From the NCBI GenBank assembly GCA_017445315.1, contig JAFSUI010000025.1, positions 1-51,429 of the forward strand: a DNA stretch of 51,429 bases, read 5' to 3'. Below, piece by piece: positions 25,223-32,157 of this stretch. Every line of letters begins with the position of its first letter. Positions within the stretch are counted from its first letter, which is position 1. The stretch is from Bacillota bacterium. Its GTDB lineage: Bacteria > Bacillota > Clostridia > Peptostreptococcales > Anaerovoracaceae. Both the position numbers and the translations under genes were made by a program. The notes under the pieces were generated by a model. It was not told the origin of the DNA, ran no database searches, and saw only the letters and a program-made list of their open reading frames with translations.

Positions 25223-25909
25223 ATGTCAATTAAGAAAATCGGAATTGTAATTGCAATAGAAAGAGAGCTTGAGGCTTTTCTGAAAAGTAACTATGAGATT
25301 GAAGAACTTGACAATAAGACCTTTAAATGCTTCCGTGCGACTATAAACGGAAACGATGTGTATGCCATCAAATCCGGATGGGGACTTATCGATGCTTCAA
25401 TGGCAACCCAGTACCTCATTACAAAATACGGCGTGGAGATAGTTCTTAACTTTGGCGTTACGGGGGCGCTGGATCCTACGCTCAAGGTTTCGGATTTATT
25501 CTATGTAAGTAAATGCGTTAATTTTGATTTTGATACATCTACTATCGATAATGTGGTCAAGCATCAGTATGGCGATATGGAGGACGTGTTTATACCGCTT
25601 GATGCAGGGCTTATAGATATGGTCAAATCAATATATCCGGAAATCAAAGAGGCGGTGGATGCCTCCGGCGATTTGTTCATAGATAAAAAAGCGGATAAAG
25701 AAGCCAGATTCAATGCAGGCTGCAACATCTGCGACATGGAAATAGCGGCAATAGCAAGGGTTTGCCTCTTAAATAATGTCAAATGCCTATCGATTAAGTG
25801 CATCTCGGACGAGTATGACGGCGACGGAAGCGACTTTGAGAAGAACGTTAGGGAATCGGCAGACAAGGCCTTTAAACTGATTGATAAAATCCTAAATCAT
25901 GCGCTATAA
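25223..25909 (+). CDS. MTA/SAH nucleosidase-like protein (phosphorylase superfamily)
   Basis: Predicted 5'-methylthioadenosine/S-adenosylhomocysteine nucleosidase family member, 228 aa. It starts IGIVIAIERELEAFL, like the MTAN start that carries the catalytic Glu. LNFGVTGALDPTLKVSD, CDMEIAAIARVCLL (ribose-binding Met-Glu) and CISDEYDGDG (catalytic Asp after Ser) follow in the expected order. Compared with classical MtnN, the glycine-rich loop IGxGxxxA is replaced by KSGWGLIDASMA, so a different purine nucleoside is possible. AGGAGAG precedes the ATG. Confidence 0.75.
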   Translation: MSIKKIGIVIAIERELEAFLKSNYEIEELDNKTFKCFRATINGNDVYAIKSGWGLIDASMATQYLITKYGVEIVLNFGVTGALDPTLKVSDLFYVSKCVNFDFDTSTIDNVVKHQYGDMEDVFIPLDAGLIDMVKSIYPEIKEAVDASGDLFIDKKADKEARFNAGCNICDMEIAAIARVCLLNNVKCLSIKCISDEYDGDGSDFEKNVRESADKAFKLIDKILNHAL

Positions 25910-25958
25910 ATCTGAATTTGTCACATTTGTTTTTTTCTGCGTTTTCTCGCTATTTCTT

Positions 25959-26462
25959 TTATTTATCCATCTTCAGCGCCAGCATCACGTAGTGGCAGAG
26001 GAAGCCGATTAGGATTCCGCTGATGATTCCGGAGAACATTAGGACGGGGAGGTAGGCGAACATTTTTAGGTCGGAGACCACGGCGCTTGCCACCAGGATT
26101 TGACCGATGTTATGGGCGACGCCTCCCGCCATGCTGACACCGATTATGCTAAAGAGACCGGTTTTCTTGAGGAGCCACATTACGATGAGTGAGAGCATTC
26201 CTCCGGCGAGGGAATATAGGATTCCGAACACGCCCGAAAAGAGAAGGCCGCTCACGACTATTCTGACTAGGTTGATTGCAATCGCGTATTTAAAGTCGAG
26301 TTGGTAGAGGGCGATTAAGATTACCAGGTTGGCAACGCCGAGCTTGACGCCCGGGATTGCGACAGGTGAGGGAATCATCGCTTCTACATATGAGAATATG
26401 AGCGCAAGTGCGGCAAGGAGCGCCGCCATGGCAATTCTTTTGTTTCTATCTTGAGAGGACAT
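25959..26462 (-). CDS. Gx transporter family membrane protein (COG4769)
   Basis: Membrane protein of 167 aa with about five hydrophobic helices. It belongs to the family annotated as Gx transporter or heptaprenyl diphosphate synthase component I (SYVEAMIPSPVAIPGVKLGVANLV, GGVAHNIGQILVA). The second name is misleading, as the protein is an ECF-S-like membrane protein. It overlaps the upstream NusG-II gene by 17 nt on the same strand. This two-gene pair is common in Clostridia, often near rnf or apbE genes; neither is in this window. Cargo unknown. Confidence 0.82.
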   Translation of the reverse strand: MSSQDRNKRIAMAALLAALALIFSYVEAMIPSPVAIPGVKLGVANLVILIALYQLDFKYAIAINLVRIVVSGLLFSGVFGILYSLAGGMLSLIVMWLLKKTGLFSIIGVSMAGGVAHNIGQILVASAVVSDLKMFAYLPVLMFSGIISGILIGFLCHYVMLALKMDK

Positions 26463-26817
26463 CTACTTCCTCCTCTCCGTCAACAATCTCCACCACGACC
26501 CTGTTAGGAAGGCAGACGATAGGGATATTGCTTGAACTTATTACACCCTGCCTTACGCATAGCTGGTTGTGGCAGTTGGCTTCGTGCATGTGAACTTTGC
26601 CGTCTTCTATTACGACCTGATTGTAGTGGCCGTATTCTTCGATGGTGATTGTCTGGTCCTTGGACAGGGGGTAGGTTCCGTAGAGTTTTCCTTCTACGTG
26701 AATTACGACCTGTGTTTTGTCGGTTCCGCCCATGAGTGACCACACAGTAAGAGCGCCTCCGAGGAGGACCAAAACTATGAACAAAATTATGTCGGCTTTT
26801 TTGATGATGTTCTTCAT
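26446..26817 (-). CDS. NusG domain II-containing small membrane-anchored protein
   Basis: Protein of 123 aa. A single membrane helix (about 10-28, ILFIVLVLLGGALTVWSL) is followed by an exported NusG domain II (about 35-110) with the conserved HEANCHNQLCVRQG and a tail IVCLPNRVVVEI. It is the upstream member of a pair with the Gx transporter gene. I begin at ATG 26817 because TATAAT lies only 7 nt upstream and no Shine-Dalgarno site is seen, so the mRNA may be leaderless. In-frame Met codons further upstream lack any ribosome site. Function is unknown; a substrate-presenting or flavin-related role is only suggested by its usual neighbours. Confidence 0.75.
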   Translation of the reverse strand: MKNIIKKADIILFIVLVLLGGALTVWSLMGGTDKTQVVIHVEGKLYGTYPLSKDQTITIEEYGHYNQVVIEDGKVHMHEANCHNQLCVRQGVISSSNIPIVCLPNRVVVEIVDGEEEVDVLSR

Positions 26818-26925
26818 GAGGGTAATTATATCATATTTTGAATTGTATAGAATATCCCCCATGAGCGCTATTGACTTCCCCATAGAAGCTTGGGAAGATG
26901 TATATATCACTTGCGATACGGCGAA

Positions 26926-26978
26926 TTGACTGATAAGCATTCTGAGATTATAATGATATATATCAAGATATATATCAT
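26926..26978 (+). promoter_or_regulatory. vapBC promoter with a palindromic operator
   Basis: TTGACT (26926-26931), 17 bp, TATAAT (26949-26954): nearly consensus. A perfect 26-bp palindrome, ATGATATATATC-AA-GATATATATCAT (26953-26978), covers the end of the -10 and the transcription start. A similar half-site (GATGTATATATCAC) lies at about 26907-26920. This fits autorepression by the VapB-VapC complex. Confidence 0.8.
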
Positions 26979-27011
26979 TTGTTTAGATTGTAAATGCCGG
27001 GAGGTGATAAT

Positions 27012-27242
27012 ATGGATACCGCTAAAGTTTTTATGAATGGGAGAAGCCAAGCTGTGAGACTTCCAAAAGAATATCGCTTTGACGATGAAGAGGTTTATAT
27101 CAATAGGGTTGGTAATATTGTAATGCTCTATCCAAAGGAGGAGAAGTGGGCCAATTTTCTTGCGAGCCTTGAGATGTTTAGCGATGATTTTATGGATGGT
27201 TCTCGTGAGCAGGGTGAGTTTGAGAAGAGAGAAAAACTATGA
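27012..27242 (+). CDS. vapB: VapB-type antitoxin (AbrB/SpoVT fold)
   Basis: Antitoxin of 76 aa. The N-terminal half is the swapped-hairpin DNA-binding domain (AKVFMNGRSQAVRLPKEYRF, the classic NGRSQAVRLP motif). The C-terminal half (about 45-76) is the acidic/hydrophobic toxin-wrapping tail. An upstream in-frame ATG exists at 26994, but GGGAGGTGAT points to 27012. Its stop overlaps the vapC start (ATGA). It should bind the palindrome over its own promoter and neutralise VapC. Confidence 0.9.
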   Translation: MDTAKVFMNGRSQAVRLPKEYRFDDEEVYINRVGNIVMLYPKEEKWANFLASLEMFSDDFMDGSREQGEFEKREKL

Positions 27243-27637
27243 AGTATATGCTGGATACGGACACCTGCATCTATACAATAAAAAACAACCCATCAAAAGT
27301 TAAACGTAGGGTTATGCAGAAGGAACCCGGAGATATATGTATATCCGCAATAACATATGCAGAGCTAGTTAATGGTGCGGAGAAAAGCCAAAACCGCATA
27401 AAAAATAGAATCGCGCTAAATATGTTTATAGCTGATTTTAAAGTTATTGAATTTGATGTTGCGGCGGCGGAAGCCTATGGGGAAATCAGATCCAAGCTTG
27501 AAAGGCGAGGAGAAACGATTGGACCCAATGATTTACTAATTGCGGCGCACGCAAAATCTCTTGGCCTCACACTCGTGACTAACAATACTCGGGAGTTTGG
27601 TCGTGTGGAAGGGTTGGAGATTGAGAATTGGACGTAG
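27239..27637 (+). CDS. vapC: VapC-type PIN-domain ribonuclease toxin
   Basis: Mg2+-dependent PIN-domain endoribonuclease of 132 aa. Acidic active-site residues are visible at D6 (MLDTDT), E42 (YAELVNG) and the Asp in GPNDLLIAAHA (about 98), with the TNNTREF motif after it. All are intact, so the toxin should be active. Typical targets in the family are initiator tRNA or the sarcin-ricin loop, but tRNA choice cannot be read from sequence. It is translationally coupled to vapB. Confidence 0.92.
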   Translation: MKYMLDTDTCIYTIKNNPSKVKRRVMQKEPGDICISAITYAELVNGAEKSQNRIKNRIALNMFIADFKVIEFDVAAAEAYGEIRSKLERRGETIGPNDLLIAAHAKSLGLTLVTNNTREFGRVEGLEIENWT

Positions 27638-27659
27638 GGGATTTACATTCTACGTAAAT

Positions 27660-27690
27660 AAAATCGGAGGCCCAAGGACCTCCAATTTAT
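27660..27690 (-). terminator. Terminator between tRNA-Lys and vapC
   Basis: GGAGG (27666-27670) pairs with CCTCC (27679-27683) with additional GGG/CC pairing inside. On the minus strand it is followed by GATTTTATTT. It ends the minus-strand tRNA transcript just after its CCA end and may also serve the convergent vapBC mRNA. Confidence 0.65.
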
Positions 27691-27692
27691 TC

Positions 27693-27768
27693 TGGTGCGC
27701 GATCAGGGGCTCGAACCCTGGACACCCTGATTAAGAGTCAGGTGCTCTACCAACTGAGCTAATCGCGC
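27693..27768 (-). tRNA. tRNA-Lys (anticodon CTT), CCA encoded
   Basis: The minus-strand sequence folds as a 76-nt cloverleaf. Acceptor GCGCGAT pairs with ATCGCGC, the D arm is GCTC...GAGC, the anticodon stem-loop CCTGA-CTCTTAA-TCAGG gives CTT, the T arm is CCAGG-GTTCGAG-CCCTG-like, and CCA is encoded. It reads AAG lysine codons. Confidence 0.94.
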
Positions 27769-27914
27769 GTATTAATTTATTTGTTTGCGCCAATTTAACG
27801 CAAGGGATATAATATCACAAGGTAGGGCGCTTGTCAAACGTTAGAATGTGCATTTTCGCAAGGTTTGGTCAGCGCAAAATGGGGATTGCAGAGTTTGTTT
27901 TTGGAGGATGGATT

Positions 27915-28397
27915 TTGGCCCTACATGTGGTACTGGTGGAACCTGAGATTCCGCCCAATACGGGAAATATTGCGAGGAGCTGTGCGGCTACAGGGAGCGT
28001 GCTTCATCTTGTTAAGCCGCTCGGGTTTTCTATTGACGATAAGTCGCTTAAGAGGGCAGGGCTTGACTACTGGCCGTATGTCACGCTTGAGGTTCATGAG
28101 TCGCTCGCTGAGTTCATGGAGGAGCATCGCGAGAAGGCGGAGCAGGGTCGCATGTTTCTTGCAACAACAAAGGGAAAGCGTCTTTTTACGGACATAGAAT
28201 ACCGTGATGGCGATATGTTTCTCTTTGGGCGCGAGACTGCGGGGCTTCCTCGGGACTTTATTGCTGAGCACGAGGAACAGTCGATTAGAATTCCCATGAG
28301 CGCGGATACGAGGCTCAGGTCGTTTAATCTTTCCAACTCTGCAAATATAGTTTTGTTTGAGGCCCTTAGGCAATTAGGCTTTCCTAATTTGGAATAG
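27915..28397 (+). CDS. trmL: tRNA (cytidine/uridine-34-2'-O)-methyltransferase TrmL
   Basis: SPOUT-class enzyme that 2'-O-methylates the wobble base of certain leucine tRNAs. The whole 160-aa protein is the catalytic domain: LVEPEIPPNTGNIARSCAATG at the start, LFGRETAGLP (SAM-knot loop), and IPMSADTRLRSFNLSNSANIVLFEALRQLG at the end. The frame is open further upstream, but homology begins at LALHVVLVEPEIP, so I choose TTG 27915, 7 nt after GGAGG (27903-27907). A hairpin terminator lies about 125 nt downstream. Confidence 0.9.
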   Translation: MALHVVLVEPEIPPNTGNIARSCAATGSVLHLVKPLGFSIDDKSLKRAGLDYWPYVTLEVHESLAEFMEEHREKAEQGRMFLATTKGKRLFTDIEYRDGDMFLFGRETAGLPRDFIAEHEEQSIRIPMSADTRLRSFNLSNSANIVLFEALRQLGFPNLE

Positions 28398-28521
28398 GTG
28401 AAAAAAGTTAGTTGAATCATGTGCGGCGGAAAGAAATGAATAAGAGTGGAAGCTGAGTGAAAAATGACACATTCACTCTGTAAAGTGCTGAAATTTTTGT
28501 TATTAATTCGCAAAAAATATT

Positions 28522-28566
28522 AACGTTCTTGTGGCAAGATGATACTTATTGCACGAGAACGTTTTT
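28522..28566 (+). terminator. Hairpin terminator between trmL and gdhA
   Basis: AACGTTCTTGTG (28522-28533) pairs with CACGAGAACGTT (28551-28562; one G-U) around an 18-nt loop, followed by a T-rich tail. The 125 nt between trmL and this hairpin show only a small GAGTGA/TCACTC hairpin and no gene. Confidence 0.65.
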
Positions 28567-28591
28567 TATTGAAAAAGCCTACTTTGTTTCA

Positions 28592-28620
28592 TTGACGAAA
28601 AAATAACAAAGTGCTACACT
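28592..28620 (+). promoter_or_regulatory. gdhA promoter
   Basis: TTGACG (28592-28597), 17 bp, TACACT (28615-28620). Transcription from about 28627 leaves a 66-nt leader before the ATG at 28693. Confidence 0.7.
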
Positions 28621-28692
28621 CAAGTTGGCGCAAGAATTCCCTTGCGTCCATATTCAAATTGCAATTTGTTTATAAGAAAAGAGGAAATCGAA

Positions 28693-30036
28693 ATGGCCAA
28701 TTTAGTTCAAAAGTACATTGACATCGCAAAGGAAAAGAACGCCAACGAGCCTGAATTTCTGCAGACTGTAGAGGAAGTTCTTATGTCAATCGAGCCGGTT
28801 CTAGAAGCTCATCCCGAGTATATCGAAGCTGGTTTGATTGAAAGACTCATCGAGCCTGAAAGAGGAATTGTGTTCAGAGTTCCTTGGGTTGATGACAATG
28901 GTAAAGTTCAGGTTAACCGTGGTTACAGATTTGAGTTCAACAGTGCTCTTGGACCATACAAGGGCGGTCTCAGATTTGCTCCAAACGTATATCCTGGAAT
29001 TCTTAAGTTCCTCGGATTTGAGCAGATCTTTAAGAACAGCCTTACAGGTCTTCCAATCGGTGGCGGTAAGGGTGGTTCCGACTTTGATCCTAACGGAAAG
29101 TCTGATGCAGAAGTAATGAGATTCTGCCAGTCCTTCATCACAGAGCTTTACAGACATATCGGACCTAACACTGACGTTCCTGCCGGAGACCTCGGTGTTG
29201 GCGGAAGAGAAATTGGCTATATGATGGGTCAATATAAGAGAATTACCAACCAGTACGATGGTACTTGGACAGGTAAGGGAACATCTAACGGCGGTCTCGC
29301 TGGACGTACAGAAGCTACAGGCTTTGGTATCGTATTCTATGCTCGCGAGATGCTGAAACACTTCGGCGAAGAGCTCAAGGGCAAGACAGTTGCTGTTTCC
29401 GGATTTGGTAACGTAACATGGGGAACAGTTACAAAGCTCGACGAACTCGGAGCAAAGGTTATAACAATCTCCGGTCCGGACGGATACATCCTTGACGAAG
29501 ATGGAGTAACAGGCGACAAGATTGATTATCTCCTCGAGCTCCGTAGCTCCGGAAAGAATATCTGCGCACCATATGCAGAGAAGTATCCGAATGCTAAGTT
29601 CTTTGCTGGCAAGAAGCCTTGGGAAGTTAAGGCTGACCTCTACATCCCATGCGCAACACAGAACGAGATCCACATTGAGGACGCTCAGACAATGGTTGCT
29701 AACGGCTGCAAATTCCTCTGCGAAGGCGCTAACATGCCTACAACCAACGAAGCTATCGCTTATCTCCAGGAGAACGGCGTTAAGGTTGGTCCGTCAAAGG
29801 CTGCAAACGCTGGCGGCGTAGCTTGCTCTTGCCTAGAGATGAGCCAGAATGCTGAGCACATCATCTTCTCCAAGGAAGACGTATATAGACAGCTCGAAGG
29901 TATCATGGTTAATATCTTTAAGCTCTCCGTAGATGCTTGCGAGCGCTACAACCTCGGTGACAACCTCATCGCAGGTGCTAACATCGCAGGCTTCGAAAGA
30001 GTTGCTGAAGCTATGATGATGCAGGGTATTGTATAA
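28693..30036 (+). CDS. gdhA: Glutamate dehydrogenase (class I hexameric)
   Basis: Interconverts glutamate with 2-oxoglutarate and ammonia using NAD(P)H, 447 aa. The substrate-binding and catalytic core is KGGLRFAPNVYPGILKFLGFEQ and SLTGLPIGGGKGG (catalytic Lys region), then DVPAGDLGVGGREIGYM. The dinucleotide-binding loop is VSGFGNVTWGT. The class I small hexameric type is usually NADP-linked, but coenzyme choice is not certain from this loop. The ATG follows AAGAGGAAAT. Codon use is strongly biased toward GGT, GAA and AAG-type codons, suggesting high expression. It links nitrogen metabolism with amino-acid fermentation. Confidence 0.95.
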   Translation: MANLVQKYIDIAKEKNANEPEFLQTVEEVLMSIEPVLEAHPEYIEAGLIERLIEPERGIVFRVPWVDDNGKVQVNRGYRFEFNSALGPYKGGLRFAPNVYPGILKFLGFEQIFKNSLTGLPIGGGKGGSDFDPNGKSDAEVMRFCQSFITELYRHIGPNTDVPAGDLGVGGREIGYMMGQYKRITNQYDGTWTGKGTSNGGLAGRTEATGFGIVFYAREMLKHFGEELKGKTVAVSGFGNVTWGTVTKLDELGAKVITISGPDGYILDEDGVTGDKIDYLLELRSSGKNICAPYAEKYPNAKFFAGKKPWEVKADLYIPCATQNEIHIEDAQTMVANGCKFLCEGANMPTTNEAIAYLQENGVKVGPSKAANAGGVACSCLEMSQNAEHIIFSKEDVYRQLEGIMVNIFKLSVDACERYNLGDNLIAGANIAGFERVAEAMMMQGIV

Positions 30037-30057
30037 TAGGCCATAGAATAAAAGGAA

Positions 30058-30257
30058 CTGCGAGAGAAACTTTTATAGTTGCTTTCGTAAGTCCTCGGAA
30101 TGGACAATTACAAACTCAATAAAATTGAACCTCTGGAGGGTTGCATCGAAGGCCGCTGGCCCGATGCCAACCTCACAGAGGTTCTTCTTTTATCTCGTGT
30201 AATTGTTAACCATTCCTGCGAAAAAACTCAAGCAACTATTATTAGCTTCTCTCGCAG
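30058..30257. repeat. 200-bp imperfect palindrome (fold-back element) after gdhA
   Basis: The left half (30058-30153) is similar along its full length to the reverse complement of the right half (30157-30257). Matching blocks include CTGCGAGAGAA with TTCTCTCGCAG at the tips, ATAGTTGCTT with AAGCAACTAT, GGAATGG with CCATTCC, ACAATTACA with TGTAATTGT, AACCTCTG with CAGAGGTT, and GGCC-GCT-GGCC at the apex. Small gaps and mismatches separate them. It has no convincing ORF. It could fold as a long rod in RNA or extrude in DNA. It sits between gdhA and the convergent rpn gene and may help terminate both. Confidence 0.75.
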
Positions 30258-30268
30258 CGAATTATGTT

Positions 30269-31066
30269 TTACTCGGTTGCCTCACATGCTGCTTCAACGT
30301 CTTCCTTGGAGAAGCCCATGGCGATTATCTCTTCAGGAGGAAGTTTGGTGAGCATCTTTTTGATGGCCTCGCGGTTTCCGGCAACAACGCCGGCCTCCAT
30401 GCCTTTTTCCATGCCTTCACGATATTTACTTTCTAATTCCCCTTCAAATGTCATATACTTTGCCCTCATTCCTTTATTCTTTCGCGCTTCCTGTAAGTTG
30501 TTTTCGATCCTTTCAGTTAAGCGCCCACTCACTTTGGCTTCGGTTATATACGTAAGAAACTCTTTTAGCGCAGGTGATGAATCAGGGGACACACCGTGCG
30601 CATTTATAAACACTTTGATGGCCTCATCTCCTAACTGAAGGTCGGCTGATTCGGCGCAGGTATTACTGAACGTGTACTTGGGAAGCCCTTTGTTGAATAG
30701 GTCAAACGTGCAGATAAAAATGATATATGTCTTTTTAAGTTTGTTGTAGTTTTGACCCTTCTTTAGATAATCTGTGTCGAGTACACCTTGGTAATATCGA
30801 CTTCTCTTTCTGATGTTTCCGGTGTCGGCGGTTTGCATTTCTATGTCATATACTGCATCATCGCCTTCCATATAAACGTCCAGGCGGACGCCGTGGCCGT
30901 CGCTGCTTGGTTTGATTGTCTCCTCGTCGTTAGTCGAGATAATTTCTCGAATCTTCACATCGAGAAGTGTTTCGACAATCTCTTTGCAAAGTTCCGGATC
31001 CTTCTGCAGAATATTGCAGAACATAAAACTGTTTGTAAAAGTTAGTTTTTCATATTCTGTAATCAT
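30269..31066 (-). CDS. Rpn/PD-(D/E)XK nuclease-family transposase-like protein
   Basis: Recombination-promoting-nuclease-type protein of 265 aa. The PD-(D/E)XK core is visible as RLDVYMEGDDAVYDIEMQT (Asp about 63, ExQ about 75-77), preceded by FTNSFMFCNILQKDPELCKEIVETLL, the common Rpn start. The C-terminal part (about 195-265) is charged and helical with a Gly/Met-rich EGMEKGMEAGVVAGNRE repeat typical of these proteins. Members are DNA endonucleases found scattered in many copies and often variable at the C-terminus. AAAGGAGG stands before the ATG. Its leader carries two terminators downstream of a consensus promoter. Confidence 0.85.
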   Translation of the reverse strand: MITEYEKLTFTNSFMFCNILQKDPELCKEIVETLLDVKIREIISTNDEETIKPSSDGHGVRLDVYMEGDDAVYDIEMQTADTGNIRKRSRYYQGVLDTDYLKKGQNYNKLKKTYIIFICTFDLFNKGLPKYTFSNTCAESADLQLGDEAIKVFINAHGVSPDSSPALKEFLTYITEAKVSGRLTERIENNLQEARKNKGMRAKYMTFEGELESKYREGMEKGMEAGVVAGNREAIKKMLTKLPPEEIIAMGFSKEDVEAACEATE

Positions 31067-31101
31067 TATACATTCCTCCTTTTTTCATTTCAACAAAGGC
31101 A

Positions 31102-31128
31102 ACAAAAAAGCGAGCCTGCGGGCTCGCT
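31102..31128 (-). terminator. Second terminator in the rpn leader
   Basis: An 8-bp stem (AGCGAGCC 31109-31116 with GGCTCGCT 31121-31128) closes a 4-nt loop. On the minus strand it is followed by TTTTTGTT. It lies between the rpn promoter and the rpn start codon. Confidence 0.75.
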
Positions 31129-31130
31129 GG

Positions 31131-31166
31131 AAAATAAAAAAGGTGAGGGACTCTTGCCGCCTCACC
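31131..31166 (-). terminator. First terminator in the rpn leader
   Basis: A 7-bp stem (GGTGAGG 31142-31148 with CCTCACC 31160-31166) and 11-nt loop are followed on the minus strand by TTTTTTATTTT. The stem begins only about 4 nt after the predicted transcription start. Confidence 0.7.
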
Positions 31167-31176
31167 GGATACATAA

Positions 31177-31205
31177 ATTCTAGTACATTTTTTGCCAAAT
31201 GTCAA
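31177..31205 (-). promoter_or_regulatory. Consensus promoter of the rpn gene
   Basis: On the minus strand TTGACA (31205-31200) and TAGAAT (31182-31177) are separated by 17 bp. Transcription would start near 31170 and cross two terminators before rpn. Confidence 0.75.
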
Positions 31206-31268
31206 AAATTTCCTTGACGGAAGTGTGTGTTTAGAAAAGTATGTTTCACGATGAGTTCCGAGATGTGG

Positions 31269-31297
31269 TTGCAGTATGCCATGAAAAAGGCTAAAAT
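31269..31297 (+). promoter_or_regulatory. Promoter of the transketolase genes
   Basis: TTGCAG (31269-31274), 17 bp, TAAAAT (31292-31297). The leader is about 35 nt with GTGGAGG before the ATG at 31339. Confidence 0.65.
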
Positions 31298-31338
31298 TAT
31301 CTAGTAATAACCACAGGTAAAATCTACGTGGAGGAACT

Positions 31339-32157
31339 ATGGATAAGAAGTATTTTGAGCAGGCGGCGGCAGGCCTACGGGTTGACGTCATCAAAGAGGT
31401 TTTTAAGGCGGGGTCAGGTCACCCGGGCGGAAGTCTTTCCGCTACGGATATTATGACGGCGCTTTATTTTAAGGAGATGAATATTGATCCGGAGAAGCCG
31501 GATATGCCGGAGAGGGACAAGTTTGTCCTTTCCAAGGGGCATGCGGCTCCGATTCTATATGCTGCTCTTGCCAATAAGGGATTTTTCCCAAAGGAAGAGC
31601 TTGCAAGCCTTAGAAAACTGGGAAGCACGCTTCAGGGCCATCCCAATATGCATAAGGTTCCGGGCGTTGAAATGTCAACGGGCTCACTCGGACAGGGTTT
31701 CTCGGTATCGGTTGGAATGGCACTCGCCAACAAAATGGACAAGAACCCGGGAAGAGTTTATGTCCTCCTAGGTGACGGCGAGCTCCAGGAAGGAATCGTT
31801 TGGGAAGCCGCGATGGCTGCTGCTCACTACGGGCTTTCCAATATGTGCGCAATTGTGGATAACAACGGTCTTCAGATAGACGGAAATAACGACGACGTAA
31901 TGAGGGTTCAGCCGATTGACGAAAAGTTCAAGGCTTTTGGCTGGAATGTTCAAGTGATAGACGGTCATGACTTTGATCAAATCTTCCAGGCGCTTGAAAA
32001 CGCAAGGGCTGAGAAGGATAGACCTTCCATAATAGTTGCAAAGACGATAAAGGGTAAGGGCGTATCGTTCATGGAGGACAAAGCCGGCTGGCACGGAAGG
32101 GCCCCATCAGAGGAAGAGGCCCAGAAGGCTGTTAAGGAGCTGGGAGGTGAGTGGTAA
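31339..32157 (+). CDS. Transketolase, N-terminal subunit
   Basis: Thiamine-diphosphate-binding half of a split transketolase, 272 aa. Visible motifs are GSGHPGGSLSATDIM, FVLSKGHAAP, STGSLGQGFSVSVGMA and the ThDP/Mg2+ motif GDGELQEGIVWEAAMAAAHYGLSNMCAIVDNN. With the next gene it transfers two-carbon units in the non-oxidative pentose phosphate pathway, supplying ribose-5-P and erythrose-4-P. The stop TAA shares its last base with the ATG of the second subunit, which keeps the two in equal amounts. Confidence 0.94.
   Translation: MDKKYFEQAAAGLRVDVIKEVFKAGSGHPGGSLSATDIMTALYFKEMNIDPEKPDMPERDKFVLSKGHAAPILYAALANKGFFPKEELASLRKLGSTLQGHPNMHKVPGVEMSTGSLGQGFSVSVGMALANKMDKNPGRVYVLLGDGELQEGIVWEAAMAAAHYGLSNMCAIVDNNGLQIDGNNDDVMRVQPIDEKFKAFGWNVQVIDGHDFDQIFQALENARAEKDRPSIIVAKTIKGKGVSFMEDKAGWHGRAPSEEEAQKAVKELGGEW

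Noticed and set aside
25910-25958. Terminator between the nucleosidase and Gx transporter genes
   Set aside because: The gap is T-rich but no stem could be found.
30100-30351. Short ORFs across the fold-back element and rpn end
   Set aside because: They arise inside the palindrome and antisense to rpn, with no ribosome site or recognisable protein.
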